Shown piece by piece: positions 8,754 through 15,894 of a stretch of DNA of 25,808 nt. Origin of the DNA: Pseudomonadota bacterium (GTDB lineage Bacteria > Pseudomonadota > Alphaproteobacteria > Rhizobiales > Rhizobiaceae); the NCBI GenBank assembly GCA_023399465.1, contig JAEWPB010000041.1:1-25808 (forward strand). The letters run 5' to 3'. A program made the position numbers and the translations under genes. The number at the start of each line of letters is the position of its first letter. Positions within the stretch are counted from its first letter, which is position 1. The notes under the pieces were generated by a model that saw only the letters and a program-made list of their open reading frames with translations, made no database searches and was not told the origin of the DNA.

Positions 8754-8771
8754 CCGGCATTTACATGCCGG
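8754..8771. terminator. Hairpin between convergent genes, possible bidirectional terminator
   Basis: Perfect 7-bp stem CCGGCAT / ATGCCGG with loop TTAC, 15 bases past the kinase stop and overlapping the last codons of the convergent small gene. There is no T-tract on either side, so termination is uncertain. Confidence 0.4.
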
Positions 8772-8973
8772 CCCGCGGGATGCAACGGGAGCCGCTCGTC
8801 GGCGCGCCGGGCATGTTCCGACGCGCCACATCTGCGTGTTCTATGAAATCGCTCATCATCCGCAACATCGCGGCCCACTCCCTGACGCTCGACGGCGCCG
8901 GTTCACGCTCGACCGAGCGCGCCAGGCAGGCGGCGAGATTGATCAGGGTCGCATGATCGGCTTCGTTCATCAT
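8761..8973 (-). CDS. Small protein of unknown function (about 70 residues)
   Basis: I do not recognise this protein. It begins MMNEADHATLINLAACLARS and is mostly helical and soluble, with a hydrophobic core segment VREWAAMLRMMSDFIEHADV; the last 20 residues are rich in Pro, Gly and Arg and look disordered. Support for it being real is the ribosome site: AGGAG lies four bases before the first of two tandem ATG codons and seven before the second, so translation could start at 8973 or 8970. It lies 92 bases downstream of the flagellin gene on the same strand with no clear terminator between, so the two may be cotranscribed. It is convergent with the HWE kinase. Confidence 0.55.
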   Translation of the reverse strand: MMNEADHATLINLAACLARSVEREPAPSSVREWAAMLRMMSDFIEHADVARRNMPGAPTSGSRCIPRAGM

Positions 8974-9065
8974 TCATCTCCTGCATCGTTCTGACGGCCG
9001 TTAGCACGGGAATGATTCAGTGATGTGAAGGACCGGAAGCCGGCGATACGTGCGCTACTCCCGGA

Positions 9066-10004
9066 TCATCGGCCAAACAGCTGCAGGATGTTTTCCGCGT
9101 TCGCATTGGCGATCGACAGCGCCTGGAGGCCGAGCTTCTCCTGCGTCTGCAACGCCTTCAGCCGCGTCGAGGCTTCGTTCATGTCGGCATCGACAAGCCG
9201 GCCGATGCCGCGGTCGATGGCGTTCGAAAGCCTGCTTGCGAATTCGTTCTGAATGTCGATGCGGGCCTGCAGGGCGCCAAGCATGCTCGCGCTCGAAATC
9301 GCGCCCTTCAGCATGTGCTCGACACCGGTGATGTAGTCGTCGACGGTAAAGGATGAGGCCGTGACGTCGATCTCGGCGAGATCGAACTCCGGCGCGTATT
9401 CAGGGTCGGGCCGCGTGTTGTTGACGTCGACGAACCCCTTTTGCAGGATGCCGCCGCCGCCGCTGTTGAGCATGCTGGTCAGCGTGAGATCGACGTTCGT
9501 CGTGTTGACGGCAACCACGCCGTCCTGCGAGCGGACGAAGGATGAGACCACCGAACTGGAAAGGTCAGAGGTTCTCGTCAGGTGCGTGGCGGCGCTTGTC
9601 TGCAGCCAGTTGATGCCGTTGAAGCTGGACGAAGCGACGACGCGTTCGGCCTGGGCGTTCAGTTGCTTCAGTTCGCCCTGGATTTTCGAGCTATCCACGC
9701 CTTCTTCCTTCGCCGCGACAAGCCGCGCCTTGAATTGCCTGAGGAGGTCGACGATCGCTTCGGTTCCCGCATAGGCGACATCCACCTTGGCCGCACCCAG
9801 CCCCAGCGCATCCTGCACCGCCGAAATGGCCTTGGTATCGGAACGCATGGTGATTGCGATCGCCCAATAGGCGGCGTCGTCGGAAGCCAGGCGGATCCGG
9901 AGGCCGGAGGACACCTGGGCCTCGACCTGCTGCATGTCGGAGCCGATGGAACGAAGCGTCTGCAGCGCGGCAATCGCCCCGGCATTCGTGTGAATGCTGG
10001 TCAT
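9066..10004 (-). CDS. Flagellin, isolated copy
   Basis: 312 residues, within the range of the short Agrobacterium-type flagellins. The N-terminal D0/D1 region is MTSIHTNAGAIAALQTLRSI, QVSSGLRIRLASDDAAYWAI and VQDALGLGAAKVDVAYAG. The C-terminal D1/D0 region is LQARIDIQNEFASRLSNAI, MNEASTRLKALQTQEKLGLQ and ALSIANANAENILQLFGR. The variable middle is short (about residues 140-220). The filament subunit would be exported by the flagellar type III system. The ATG at 10004 begins at the family motif; an earlier ATG twelve codons upstream adds an unrelated stretch. The ribosome site is weak (GGTG). No other flagellar gene is in the window, so this copy is outside a flagellar cluster. Three dyad elements lie upstream. 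The gene has neighbour-like base composition. Confidence 0.9.
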   Translation of the reverse strand: MTSIHTNAGAIAALQTLRSIGSDMQQVEAQVSSGLRIRLASDDAAYWAIAITMRSDTKAISAVQDALGLGAAKVDVAYAGTEAIVDLLRQFKARLVAAKEEGVDSSKIQGELKQLNAQAERVVASSSFNGINWLQTSAATHLTRTSDLSSSVVSSFVRSQDGVVAVNTTNVDLTLTSMLNSGGGGILQKGFVDVNNTRPDPEYAPEFDLAEIDVTASSFTVDDYITGVEHMLKGAISSASMLGALQARIDIQNEFASRLSNAIDRGIGRLVDADMNEASTRLKALQTQEKLGLQALSIANANAENILQLFGR

Positions 10005-10355
10005 GAAACACCAATAGAAGAAGTGATGTATGCTCATCATGAGCGCGGGAAATTTCCGCCATGAATCCGCTGAACCTGATAAAAAGCTCTTAAATTAAAG
10101 GGGAGAATACTTGCATTCCCCGATTTAATTGCCTGTTGAAGTACAAAAGTGGCACATTGGCTACAGGCATGAGCCATCTCCCGTGAGCCCTGCCTTCCGC
10201 CCCGGCTTTCTTATGCCCGGCTGACACGACGCCATTACATTCAGTGGCGCCGGATTTGTAAGCACGTCAGTAGAACAATGTGGACAACTTAAGCATATTT
10301 TGCCGAATTATGCTCTACAATAAGATGCAACTCTATCGACTGTCGGGAAGGCTGC
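10005..10355. promoter_or_regulatory. Flagellin/SIR2 divergent intergenic region with several dyads
   Basis: 351 bases without a gene, clearly AT-richer from 10085 on. Inverted repeats: GCTCATCATGAGC (10032-10044), GCGGGAAATTTCCGC (10045-10059, one unmatched base), a longer AT-rich dyad AATTAAAGGGGA ... TCCCC-GA-TTTAATT (10093-10130), CGCCA ... TGGCG (about 10230-10249) and AGCATA ... TATGCT (about 10292-10313). The first two sit 28-55 bases upstream of the flagellin ATG and could be operator sites. The last lies in front of the SIR2 gene together with a TACAAT that could be its -10 box; no convincing -35 was found. Confidence 0.45.
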
Positions 10356-11381
10356 ATGTTTGCAGACAATACAGTTTTCGTAATCGGTGCCGGCGCTAGT
10401 GCGGAATTTGGCCTTCCGGTCGGGGCGGGCCTGATGGAGCAGATCAAACTGAACAGCATGTTCAGGTTTGATATTTCTTTGATGGAAGGCGTTCCAGCAA
10501 TCTTGAATGCGTTGCGCGAACGTTACGAATCCCGTGAGGTCGAAGAGCGCCTCACGGCGATGAGAGAGATTCATCGATCGATCGATTTGGCTGGCTCCAT
10601 CGACGAATTCATCAATCGCCACTACAATGATCCGCTAATTGCCGAAGTTGGAAAACTTCAAATCGCGTACGCAATCTCAAATGCCGAAGCGAAAAGCATC
10701 CTTGCTGGCACGAAATGGAACGACGAGCCATTTGACTGGGAACGTCTTAAGCCGACCTGGATTAGAACGTTTGCTCAACTACTCTTCGAGGGAATCCGCA
10801 ACGATGAAGTTGAGAATGTCGGCGGCAACATCACCATTATTTGTTTCAACTACGACCGCTGTATCGAGCAATATTTGTCGAGTGCAATTGTCAGAACTTT
10901 CAAAGACGTGTCCTTTGATCAGGCACGGAAGATAGTTAGTCGTATGAAGATCATCCATCCATATGGCAGCCTGGGGGCACTCTCGGCACTGCCGTTTGGT
11001 CGCGAGCCTCAGATGCTCTACGACATCAGCGAAAACCTCGTCACATGGTCAGAGTCAGCGGAGAGCGAGCGCAGGAGCGAAATTTCATCTGCGATGATGG
11101 ATGCGACTACTATTGTCTTCCTGGGGTTCGCTTTTGCGCCGCAGAACATGGGCCTTCTGAAGCTTCGGACCGTGCGGAAACGGCGTGAACTGGATTATCC
11201 GGTGGAAGTGTATGCGACGGGCTTCGGGTACGACGACGTAATCGATCGACGACTGAAATCCAAAATAATGGACCTGTATCCGGTACAAGATGACGTTTTG
11301 TCTTGGGACTCAATTCATGTGCAATATAAAATGACGTGCGCGCACTTCATGCAAGCTCACAGCATGGCGCTATCTGCTTAG
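10356..11381 (+). CDS. SIR2-family protein, standalone, putative NAD-consuming defence enzyme
   Basis: 341 residues with a SIR2-like Rossmann core: VFVIGAGASAEFGLPVG at residues 7-23 (NAD-binding GAGAS and GxP), SIDEFI at 81-86, IICFNYDRCIEQY at 161-173 (conserved N165 and D167), IIHPYGSLG at 199-207 (H201 at the catalytic His position) and IVFLGFAFAPQN at 253-264. The C-terminal 75 residues match nothing I recognise. Bacterial SIR2 proteins of this layout are often NADases in anti-phage systems rather than deacetylases; that is inference. No zinc-ribbon cysteine quartet of true sirtuins is visible. GGAAGG precedes the ATG at good spacing. Base composition is distinctly AT-richer (25 of 60 G+C at 10621-10680, against 42 of 60 in a tkt sample), suggesting transfer. 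No partner gene (HerA, Argonaute, TIR) adjoins it. Confidence 0.82.
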   Translation: MFADNTVFVIGAGASAEFGLPVGAGLMEQIKLNSMFRFDISLMEGVPAILNALRERYESREVEERLTAMREIHRSIDLAGSIDEFINRHYNDPLIAEVGKLQIAYAISNAEAKSILAGTKWNDEPFDWERLKPTWIRTFAQLLFEGIRNDEVENVGGNITIICFNYDRCIEQYLSSAIVRTFKDVSFDQARKIVSRMKIIHPYGSLGALSALPFGREPQMLYDISENLVTWSESAESERRSEISSAMMDATTIVFLGFAFAPQNMGLLKLRTVRKRRELDYPVEVYATGFGYDDVIDRRLKSKIMDLYPVQDDVLSWDSIHVQYKMTCAHFMQAHSMALSA

Positions 11382-11384
11382 ATA

Positions 11385-11408
11385 GCCGACTCCTCGTACG
11401 AGTCCGGC
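11385..11408 (+). terminator. Hairpin just after the SIR2 gene
   Basis: GCC-GACTC pairs with GAGTC-C-GGC (one bulged C), loop CTCGTAC, starting four bases after the stop. There is no T-tract, so it may protect the 3' end or terminate weakly. Confidence 0.4.
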
Positions 11409-11456
11409 TGTGTAAACGCGCATCCCGATCAGCGACGAGACCGAAGGCAGTATTGG

Positions 11457-11622
11457 AAAAAAGCGCGATCCACGGCAACCGATGGAGATTTACGATCCTG
11501 GGCGCCTACAAACGTAGGTGGGCACCGTGTGACCAGGCCCACGAGCCCGGTCAGGGACAGCTCCCTTTGGATCGAGTATGGCCCCAGGGATTGTGGTTCC
11601 TGTCGAGAGGCGCAGACCGCAC
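11457..11622 (-). ncRNA. ssrS: 6S RNA
   Basis: A structured RNA of about 160 nt can be drawn on the minus strand between zapA and the next gene, the classic 6S location. A 12-bp closing stem joins GTGCGGTCTGCG (5' end, plus-strand 11611-11622) to CGTGGATCGCGC (3' end, 11463-11474), with G-U pairs, and is followed by six T (11457-11462), so it doubles as the terminator. An inner stem CGATCC/GGATCG (11569-11574 with 11493-11498) encloses a long hairpin that ends in CCTAC/GTAGG. Between the two stems lies the open bubble expected to mimic promoter DNA for RNA polymerase. A TATATT lies about eight bases upstream of the 5' end. 6S RNA sequesters sigma70 holoenzyme in stationary phase. Identification rests on structure and synteny, not on a database match. 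Confidence 0.8.
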
Positions 11623-11746
11623 GGTGAATATAAGGACAATCAGTTCCCGGCGCTAGGGCCAAACGTGAACGATTTCACAAGTTCCTGAAAAATCGCATCG
11701 TTGTCGCGACTGCGCCCCGGCGGGGCAGCCGCGTTGCGGCGAGCGG

Positions 11747-12130
11747 TCAGCTGGCCTCGCCGCCGCCTGCCGGCCGGGCGTTCAGCTTCGCCGCCATGTC
11801 CCGGACATGCGCGGCCACTTCCTCGATCGCCGAGGCCACCATTTCCTCCGCCCGCGCGGTGGTCGCGATGGCGCTGTCGCGATTGCGCTTCAGCGTCTCC
11901 ATCTCCGCCTCGAGGCTGTTCAGCCTGCGGCTGACCTCGGCCAGTTCATCCATGACCATGATGCCGGCCATGACGGTGATCCGCTGGTCGCCGATCTCGC
12001 CGAACTGGCTTTTCAGATGGCTGACGTAACGATCGAACCGCGAGGCAAGCTCGGTCAGGTGGTCCTCCTGCCCTTCCTCGCAGGCCATGCGATAGGCCTT
12101 GCCGTCGATCATTACCGTTACTTGCGCCAT
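11747..12130 (-). CDS. zapA: Cell division protein ZapA
   Basis: 127 residues. MAQVTVMIDGKAYRMACEEGQEDHL is the ZapA beta-hairpin head, followed by LASRFDRYVSHLKSQFG and the MAGIMVMDELAEVSRRL helix leading into a coiled coil (about residues 60-115). ZapA binds FtsZ and cross-links protofilaments in the Z ring. The start at 12130 is preferred over an ATG eleven codons earlier because AGGA lies seven bases upstream and the family motif starts there. It is downstream of the DUF4164 gene (56-base gap from its stop) and upstream of 6S RNA, a conserved alphaproteobacterial order. Confidence 0.93.
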   Translation of the reverse strand: MAQVTVMIDGKAYRMACEEGQEDHLTELASRFDRYVSHLKSQFGEIGDQRITVMAGIMVMDELAEVSRRLNSLEAEMETLKRNRDSAIATTARAEEMVASAIEEVAAHVRDMAAKLNARPAGGGEAS

Positions 12131-12186
12131 ACCCGTTCCTGTCTCCCGCGCATTCCTATCCAAGCGTCGATGGCGTGCGCCCTGCG

Positions 12187-12462
12187 CTACCGGTCAAGGA
12201 CCGCCCGGATTGTCTCCATGGCCGTCACCAGCCGCCGCGAAACCTCGCGGTTGACCTCTTCCAGCCGGTTCGCCCGGAATTCGGACTGATCGAGTTCGTG
12301 GGCGAGCCGCGAACGGTCGGCGTGAACCCGCCGGACCTCGTCTTCCACTTCATGGTGCTCGCGTTCACGCTCGAAACGCATGTCGATCGCGTTTTCAAGG
12401 CTGGCCAGCGCCGACTTCAGGTTGCTGAGCGCAGCGTCTACCGATTTTCCGTCCGGCGTCAT
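12187..12462 (-). CDS. DUF4164 coiled-coil protein
   Basis: 91 residues, almost entirely alpha-helical coiled coil with DAALSNLKSALASLENAI, VEDEVRRVHADRSRLAHELD and C-terminal NREVSRRLVTAMETIRAVLDR, the signature end of DUF4164 proteins found upstream of zapA in rhizobia. Function unknown; the constant pairing with zapA suggests a division or cell-envelope role (inference). The frame is open to an ATG at 12513 (108 residues), but the likely promoter would put the transcript start only about 7 bases before that codon and no ribosome site is there. The ATG at 12462 has GGAGAG upstream and fits the family length, so it is preferred. Confidence 0.82.
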   Translation of the reverse strand: MTPDGKSVDAALSNLKSALASLENAIDMRFEREREHHEVEDEVRRVHADRSRLAHELDQSEFRANRLEEVNREVSRRLVTAMETIRAVLDR

Positions 12463-12526
12463 GTCCTGCCAGGCTCTCCATTCCGGATCCCGAATCGTGA
12501 AGATCCGGTCCATCTATAAGTGTATG

Positions 12527-12556
12527 ACACTATTCGCGATACCGATACCGCGTCAA
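12527..12556 (-). promoter_or_regulatory. Promoter of the DUF4164-zapA unit
   Basis: On the minus strand TTGACG, 18-base spacer, TAGTGT (plus-strand 12551-12556 and 12527-12532). It points toward the DUF4164 gene and supports the start at 12462, leaving a leader of about 60 bases. Confidence 0.5.
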
Positions 12557-12643
12557 TAAACCGCCTTGGCAAACGTCAGTCTTCAGCTGTGGATGACAGA
12601 ATTACGCCAGCCGCAGCCGGAAATGACCCCGGCTTGATCCTCG

Positions 12644-12660
12644 ATCGGCTTTTGACCGAT
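12644..12660. repeat. Small inverted repeat in the zapA/tkt divergent region
   Basis: ATCGG - 7 bases - CCGAT, about 40 bases upstream of the tkt -35 box. It is a possible operator for tkt. The arms are short, so chance is not excluded. Confidence 0.3.
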
Positions 12661-12697
12661 ATTTCAGCCATTCTTAAGGAATGGGAGCCCGGATTTG

Positions 12698-12725
12698 TTG
12701 ACTCGTACGTGCTTCCTGCTATGTC
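12698..12725 (+). promoter_or_regulatory. Promoter of tkt
   Basis: TTGACT (12698-12703), 16-base spacer, TATGTC (12720-12725). Transcription would begin near 12732, giving a leader of about 58 bases that contains the hairpin at 12741-12758. Confidence 0.6.
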
Positions 12726-12740
12726 TCTGCCGCTTTCAGA

Positions 12741-12758
12741 CGGTCCCCGAAGGGACCG
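12741..12758 (+). promoter_or_regulatory. Stable hairpin in the tkt leader
   Basis: CGGTCCC - CGAA - GGGACCG, a perfect 7-bp stem with a GNRA-like tetraloop, near the predicted 5' end of the tkt mRNA and 31 bases before the start codon. There is no T-tract, so a role in mRNA stability is more likely than termination. Confidence 0.5.
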
Positions 12759-12789
12759 CCACCCGACACCCGGAAACAGCGGAAAAGCC

Positions 12790-14769
12790 ATGATCTCTCG
12801 CGACAAACACAACCGGATGGCCAATGCGATCCGATTTCTTGCCATGGATGCGGTTGAAAAGGCCAATTCCGGCCATCCCGGCCTGCCCATGGGCGCCGCC
12901 GATATCGCCACCGTCCTTTTCACCCGGTTCATGACCTTTGATCCGAAGAGCCCGCTCTGGCCCAATCGCGACCGCTTCGTGCTCTCCGCCGGCCACGGTT
13001 CGATGTTGATCTATTCTCTGCTCTACCTCCTCGGCTACGAGGACATGAGCATCGAGGACATCAAGAACTTCCGCCAACTCGGCTCCAAGACCGCAGGCCA
13101 CCCGGAATACGGCCATGCCTCGGGCATCGAGACCACCACCGGCCCGCTCGGCCAGGGCATTGCCAATGCCGTCGGCATGGCGATCGCCGAACGCAAGCTC
13201 GAGACCGATTTCGGTTCCGACCTGATGGACCACTACACCTATGTGCTGGCCGGCGACGGCTGCCTCATGGAAGGCATCAGTCAGGAAGCCATCTCGCTTG
13301 CCGGTCACCTCAAGCTCAACAAGCTGATCGTCTTCTGGGATGACAACGGCATCTCGATCGACGGCGCGATCTCGCTCGCCGACTCCACCGACCAGCATGC
13401 CCGCTTCCGCGCCAGCGGCTGGAACACCATCGCCGTCGACGGCCATGATCCGGACGCGATTGCCGCCGCAATCGAGCAGGCGCAGAAGTCCGACAAGCCG
13501 ACCATGATCGCCTGCAAGACGATCATCGGCTTCGGTTCGCCGAACAAGGGCGGCACCCACAAGGTTCACGGCTCGCCGCTCGGTGCCGCCGAAATCGCCG
13601 CCACCCGCGTTGCACTGAACTGGGAAGAGGAAGCATTCGTCGTTCCCGCCGACGTGCTCGACGCCTGGCGCCTCGCCGGCCTGCGCTCGACCAAGACACA
13701 CAAGGACTGGGAAGCCCGCCTCGCGGCGGCCGAGCCGCAGAAGAAGGCCGAGTTCATCCGCCGCTTCGCCGGCGACCTGCCGGGCACCTTCGACAGCGCG
13801 ATTGCGGACTACAAGAAGAAGCTTGCCGAAACCAAGCCGACGATTGCCACCCGCAAGGCCTCCGAGGATGCGCTTGAGGTCATCAACGGCGTGTTGGCCG
13901 AAACGATCGGCGGCTCTGCCGACCTGACCGGCTCCAACAACACCCAGACCAGCCAGACCAAGTCGATCACCCCTGACGACTTCTCCGGCCGCTACATCCA
14001 TTACGGCATCCGCGAGCACGGCATGGCTGCCGCGATGAACGGCATCGCGCTGCACGGCGGCCTGATCCCCTACTCCGGCGGCTTCCTGATCTTCTCGGAC
14101 TACTGCCGTCCGTCGATCCGCCTCGCCGCCCTGATGGGTATCCGCGTCATCCACGTGCTGACCCACGACTCCATCGGTCTCGGCGAAGACGGCCCGACCC
14201 ACCAGCCGGTCGAGCACCTGGCCGCGCTGCGCGCGATCCCGAACCTCCTGGTGTTCCGTCCTGCGGATGCAACGGAAACGGCCGAGTGCTGGCAACTGGC
14301 GCTTGAACACAAGCATCGCCCGTCCGGCCTCGCACTGACGCGCCAGAACCTCGCTCCGGTCCGCACCGAATACAGCGAGAAGAACCTCTGCGCCGCCGGT
14401 GCCTATGACCTCGCCCCGGCCGACGGTGCGGCAGTGACCATCTTCGCGACCGGCTCCGAAGTCGAGATCGCCATGAAGGCTCGCGCCGTACTCGAGGGCA
14501 AGGGCGTCGCCACCCGCGTCGTGTCCGTTCCCTGCTTCGAACTGTTCTTCGAGCAGCCGGAAGAATATCGCAAGGCGATCATCGGCAATTCGCCGGTCAA
14601 GATCGCGGTCGAAGCCGCCATCCGTCAGGGCTGGGACAGCTTCATCGGCAACGACGGCATCTTCATCGGCATGCACAGCTTCGGTGCATCCGCTCCTGCC
14701 AAGGATCTCTACAAGCACTTCGGCATCACGCCTGAGGCCATTGTCGCCGCGGCGGAAGCAAAACTGTAA
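12790..14769 (+). CDS. tkt: Transketolase
   Basis: 659 residues, standard length. The enzyme moves two-carbon ketol units between sugar phosphates using thiamine diphosphate, linking the pentose phosphate and glycolytic pathways. Seen: MANAIRFLAMDAVEKANSGHPGLPMG (H29 in the substrate site), the diphosphate-binding GDGCLMEG at residues 155-162 followed by WDDNGISIDG, the pyrimidine domain with YGIREHGMAAAMNGIALHGG and HDSIGLGEDGPTHQPVEHL, and the C-terminal domain with RVVSVPCFELFF. The reading frame is open 90 codons further upstream, but family homology begins at MISRDKHNRM and the promoter lies inside that extension, so the ATG at 12790 is used. First gene of the central-carbon block, divergent from DUF4164-zapA. 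Confidence 0.97.
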   Translation: MISRDKHNRMANAIRFLAMDAVEKANSGHPGLPMGAADIATVLFTRFMTFDPKSPLWPNRDRFVLSAGHGSMLIYSLLYLLGYEDMSIEDIKNFRQLGSKTAGHPEYGHASGIETTTGPLGQGIANAVGMAIAERKLETDFGSDLMDHYTYVLAGDGCLMEGISQEAISLAGHLKLNKLIVFWDDNGISIDGAISLADSTDQHARFRASGWNTIAVDGHDPDAIAAAIEQAQKSDKPTMIACKTIIGFGSPNKGGTHKVHGSPLGAAEIAATRVALNWEEEAFVVPADVLDAWRLAGLRSTKTHKDWEARLAAAEPQKKAEFIRRFAGDLPGTFDSAIADYKKKLAETKPTIATRKASEDALEVINGVLAETIGGSADLTGSNNTQTSQTKSITPDDFSGRYIHYGIREHGMAAAMNGIALHGGLIPYSGGFLIFSDYCRPSIRLAALMGIRVIHVLTHDSIGLGEDGPTHQPVEHLAALRAIPNLLVFRPADATETAECWQLALEHKHRPSGLALTRQNLAPVRTEYSEKNLCAAGAYDLAPADGAAVTIFATGSEVEIAMKARAVLEGKGVATRVVSVPCFELFFEQPEEYRKAIIGNSPVKIAVEAAIRQGWDSFIGNDGIFIGMHSFGASAPAKDLYKHFGITPEAIVAAAEAKL

Positions 14770-14772
14770 GGG

Positions 14773-14791
14773 AGGGCGCCTCGCGCCCTTT
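14773..14791 (+). terminator. Hairpin between tkt and gap
   Basis: AGGGCGC - CTC - GCGCCCT followed by TTC, three bases after the tkt stop. The T-tract is very short, so partial readthrough into gap is likely. Confidence 0.55.
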
Positions 14792-14828
14792 CACAACCAC
14801 AACCTTCATGTCTTCGGGAGAGACTGTC

Positions 14829-15830
14829 ATGACTGTTAAAGTTGCCATCAACGGCTTCGGCCGTATCGGCCGCAACGTTCTGCGCGCCATCATCGAATCC
14901 GGCCGCACCGACATCGAAGTCGTTGCCATCAACGACCTTGGCCCGGTCGAAACCAACGCCCACCTGCTGCGCTACGACTCGGTCCACGGCAAGTTCCCGG
15001 GCACCGTCACCGTCGATGGCGACACCATCAATGTCGGCCGCGGCCCGATCAAGGTAACCGCCATCCGCGATCCGAAGGAACTGCCGTGGCAGGGCGTCGA
15101 CATCGCGCTCGAGTGCACCGGCATCTTCACCTCCAAGGAAAAGGCCTCGGTCCACCTCGCCAACGGTTCCAAGCGCGTCCTGGTTTCGGCACCGGCCGAC
15201 AATGCCGACAAGACCATCGTCTACGGCGTCAACCACAACACGCTGACCAAGGACGACCTCGTCGTCTCGAACGCATCGTGCACCACCAACTGCCTGGCGC
15301 CGGTCGCCTACGTGCTGCACAAGACCTTCGGTATCGAGAAGGGCTACATGACCACGGTTCACTCCTACACGGGTGACCAGCCGACCCTCGACACCATGCA
15401 CAAGGACCTCTACCGCGCCCGCGCCGCAGCCCTGTCGATGATCCCGACTTCGACCGGTGCCGCCAAGGCCGTTGGTCTCGTGCTGCCGGAACTGAAGGGC
15501 AAGCTCGATGGTTCGGCGATCCGCGTCCCGACCCCGAACGTCTCGGTCGTCGACCTGAAGTTCATTCCGTCGCGCAGCGTCACCGCCGAGGAAGTCAATG
15601 CCGCGATCAAGGCCGCTGCCGAAGGCGAGCTGAAGGGCATCCTCGACTACGTCACCGCGCCGCTGGTCTCGATCGACTTCAACCACGACCCGCATTCCTC
15701 GAACTTCGCTGCCGACCAGACGAAGGTGCTCGAAGGCAACCTCGTCCGCATCCTGACCTGGTACGACAACGAGTGGGGCTTCTCCAACCGCATGTCCGAC
15801 ACCGCGGTTGCAATGGGCAAGCTGCTCTAA
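14829..15830 (+). CDS. gap: Glyceraldehyde-3-phosphate dehydrogenase, type I
   Basis: 333 residues, usual length. It oxidises glyceraldehyde 3-phosphate to 1,3-bisphosphoglycerate with NAD(P). Seen: NGFGRIGRN (residues 8-16, nucleotide binding), INDLGPVETNAHLLRYDSVHG, the active-site SNASCTTNCLAP with Cys151, His178 in TTVHSYTGDQ, and C-terminal WYDNEWGFSNRM. The start at 14829 (MTVKVAINGF) is taken because GGGAGA lies eight bases upstream; an in-frame ATG seven codons earlier overlaps this ribosome site. It lies 59 bases after tkt with only a weak hairpin between, so the two may be partly cotranscribed. Closed by a very strong terminator. Confidence 0.98.
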   Translation: MTVKVAINGFGRIGRNVLRAIIESGRTDIEVVAINDLGPVETNAHLLRYDSVHGKFPGTVTVDGDTINVGRGPIKVTAIRDPKELPWQGVDIALECTGIFTSKEKASVHLANGSKRVLVSAPADNADKTIVYGVNHNTLTKDDLVVSNASCTTNCLAPVAYVLHKTFGIEKGYMTTVHSYTGDQPTLDTMHKDLYRARAAALSMIPTSTGAAKAVGLVLPELKGKLDGSAIRVPTPNVSVVDLKFIPSRSVTAEEVNAAIKAAAEGELKGILDYVTAPLVSIDFNHDPHSSNFAADQTKVLEGNLVRILTWYDNEWGFSNRMSDTAVAMGKLL

Positions 15831-15857
15831 GCAGTTTCTTCAGCGAAGAGCTTTTCA

Positions 15858-15894
15858 AGGCGGGCCGATTTTTTTCGGCCCGCCTTTCTTTTTT
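15858..15894 (+). terminator. Strong intrinsic terminator after gap
   Basis: Perfect 11-bp stem AGGCGGGCCGA (15858-15868) with TCGGCCCGCCT (15875-15885), all-T hexaloop, then TTCTTTTTT. It separates gap from the antiporter gene. Confidence 0.93.

Noticed and set aside
10308..10622. 104-codon minus-strand frame opposite the start of the SIR2 gene
   Set aside because: No ribosome site; it is antisense to a gene with clear motifs.
10260..11460. Attachment-site direct repeats flanking the SIR2 gene
   Set aside because: I compared both flanks by eye and found no convincing direct repeat, integrase or transposase, so no mobile element is called.
12520..12789. 90-codon N-terminal extension of transketolase
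   Set aside because: The frame is open but contains the promoter and leader hairpin; homology begins at the ATG at 12790.
12736..14718. 660-codon open frame antisense to tkt
   Set aside because: Long antisense frames are expected opposite highly codon-biased GC-rich genes. It has no family motif, and tkt is certain.
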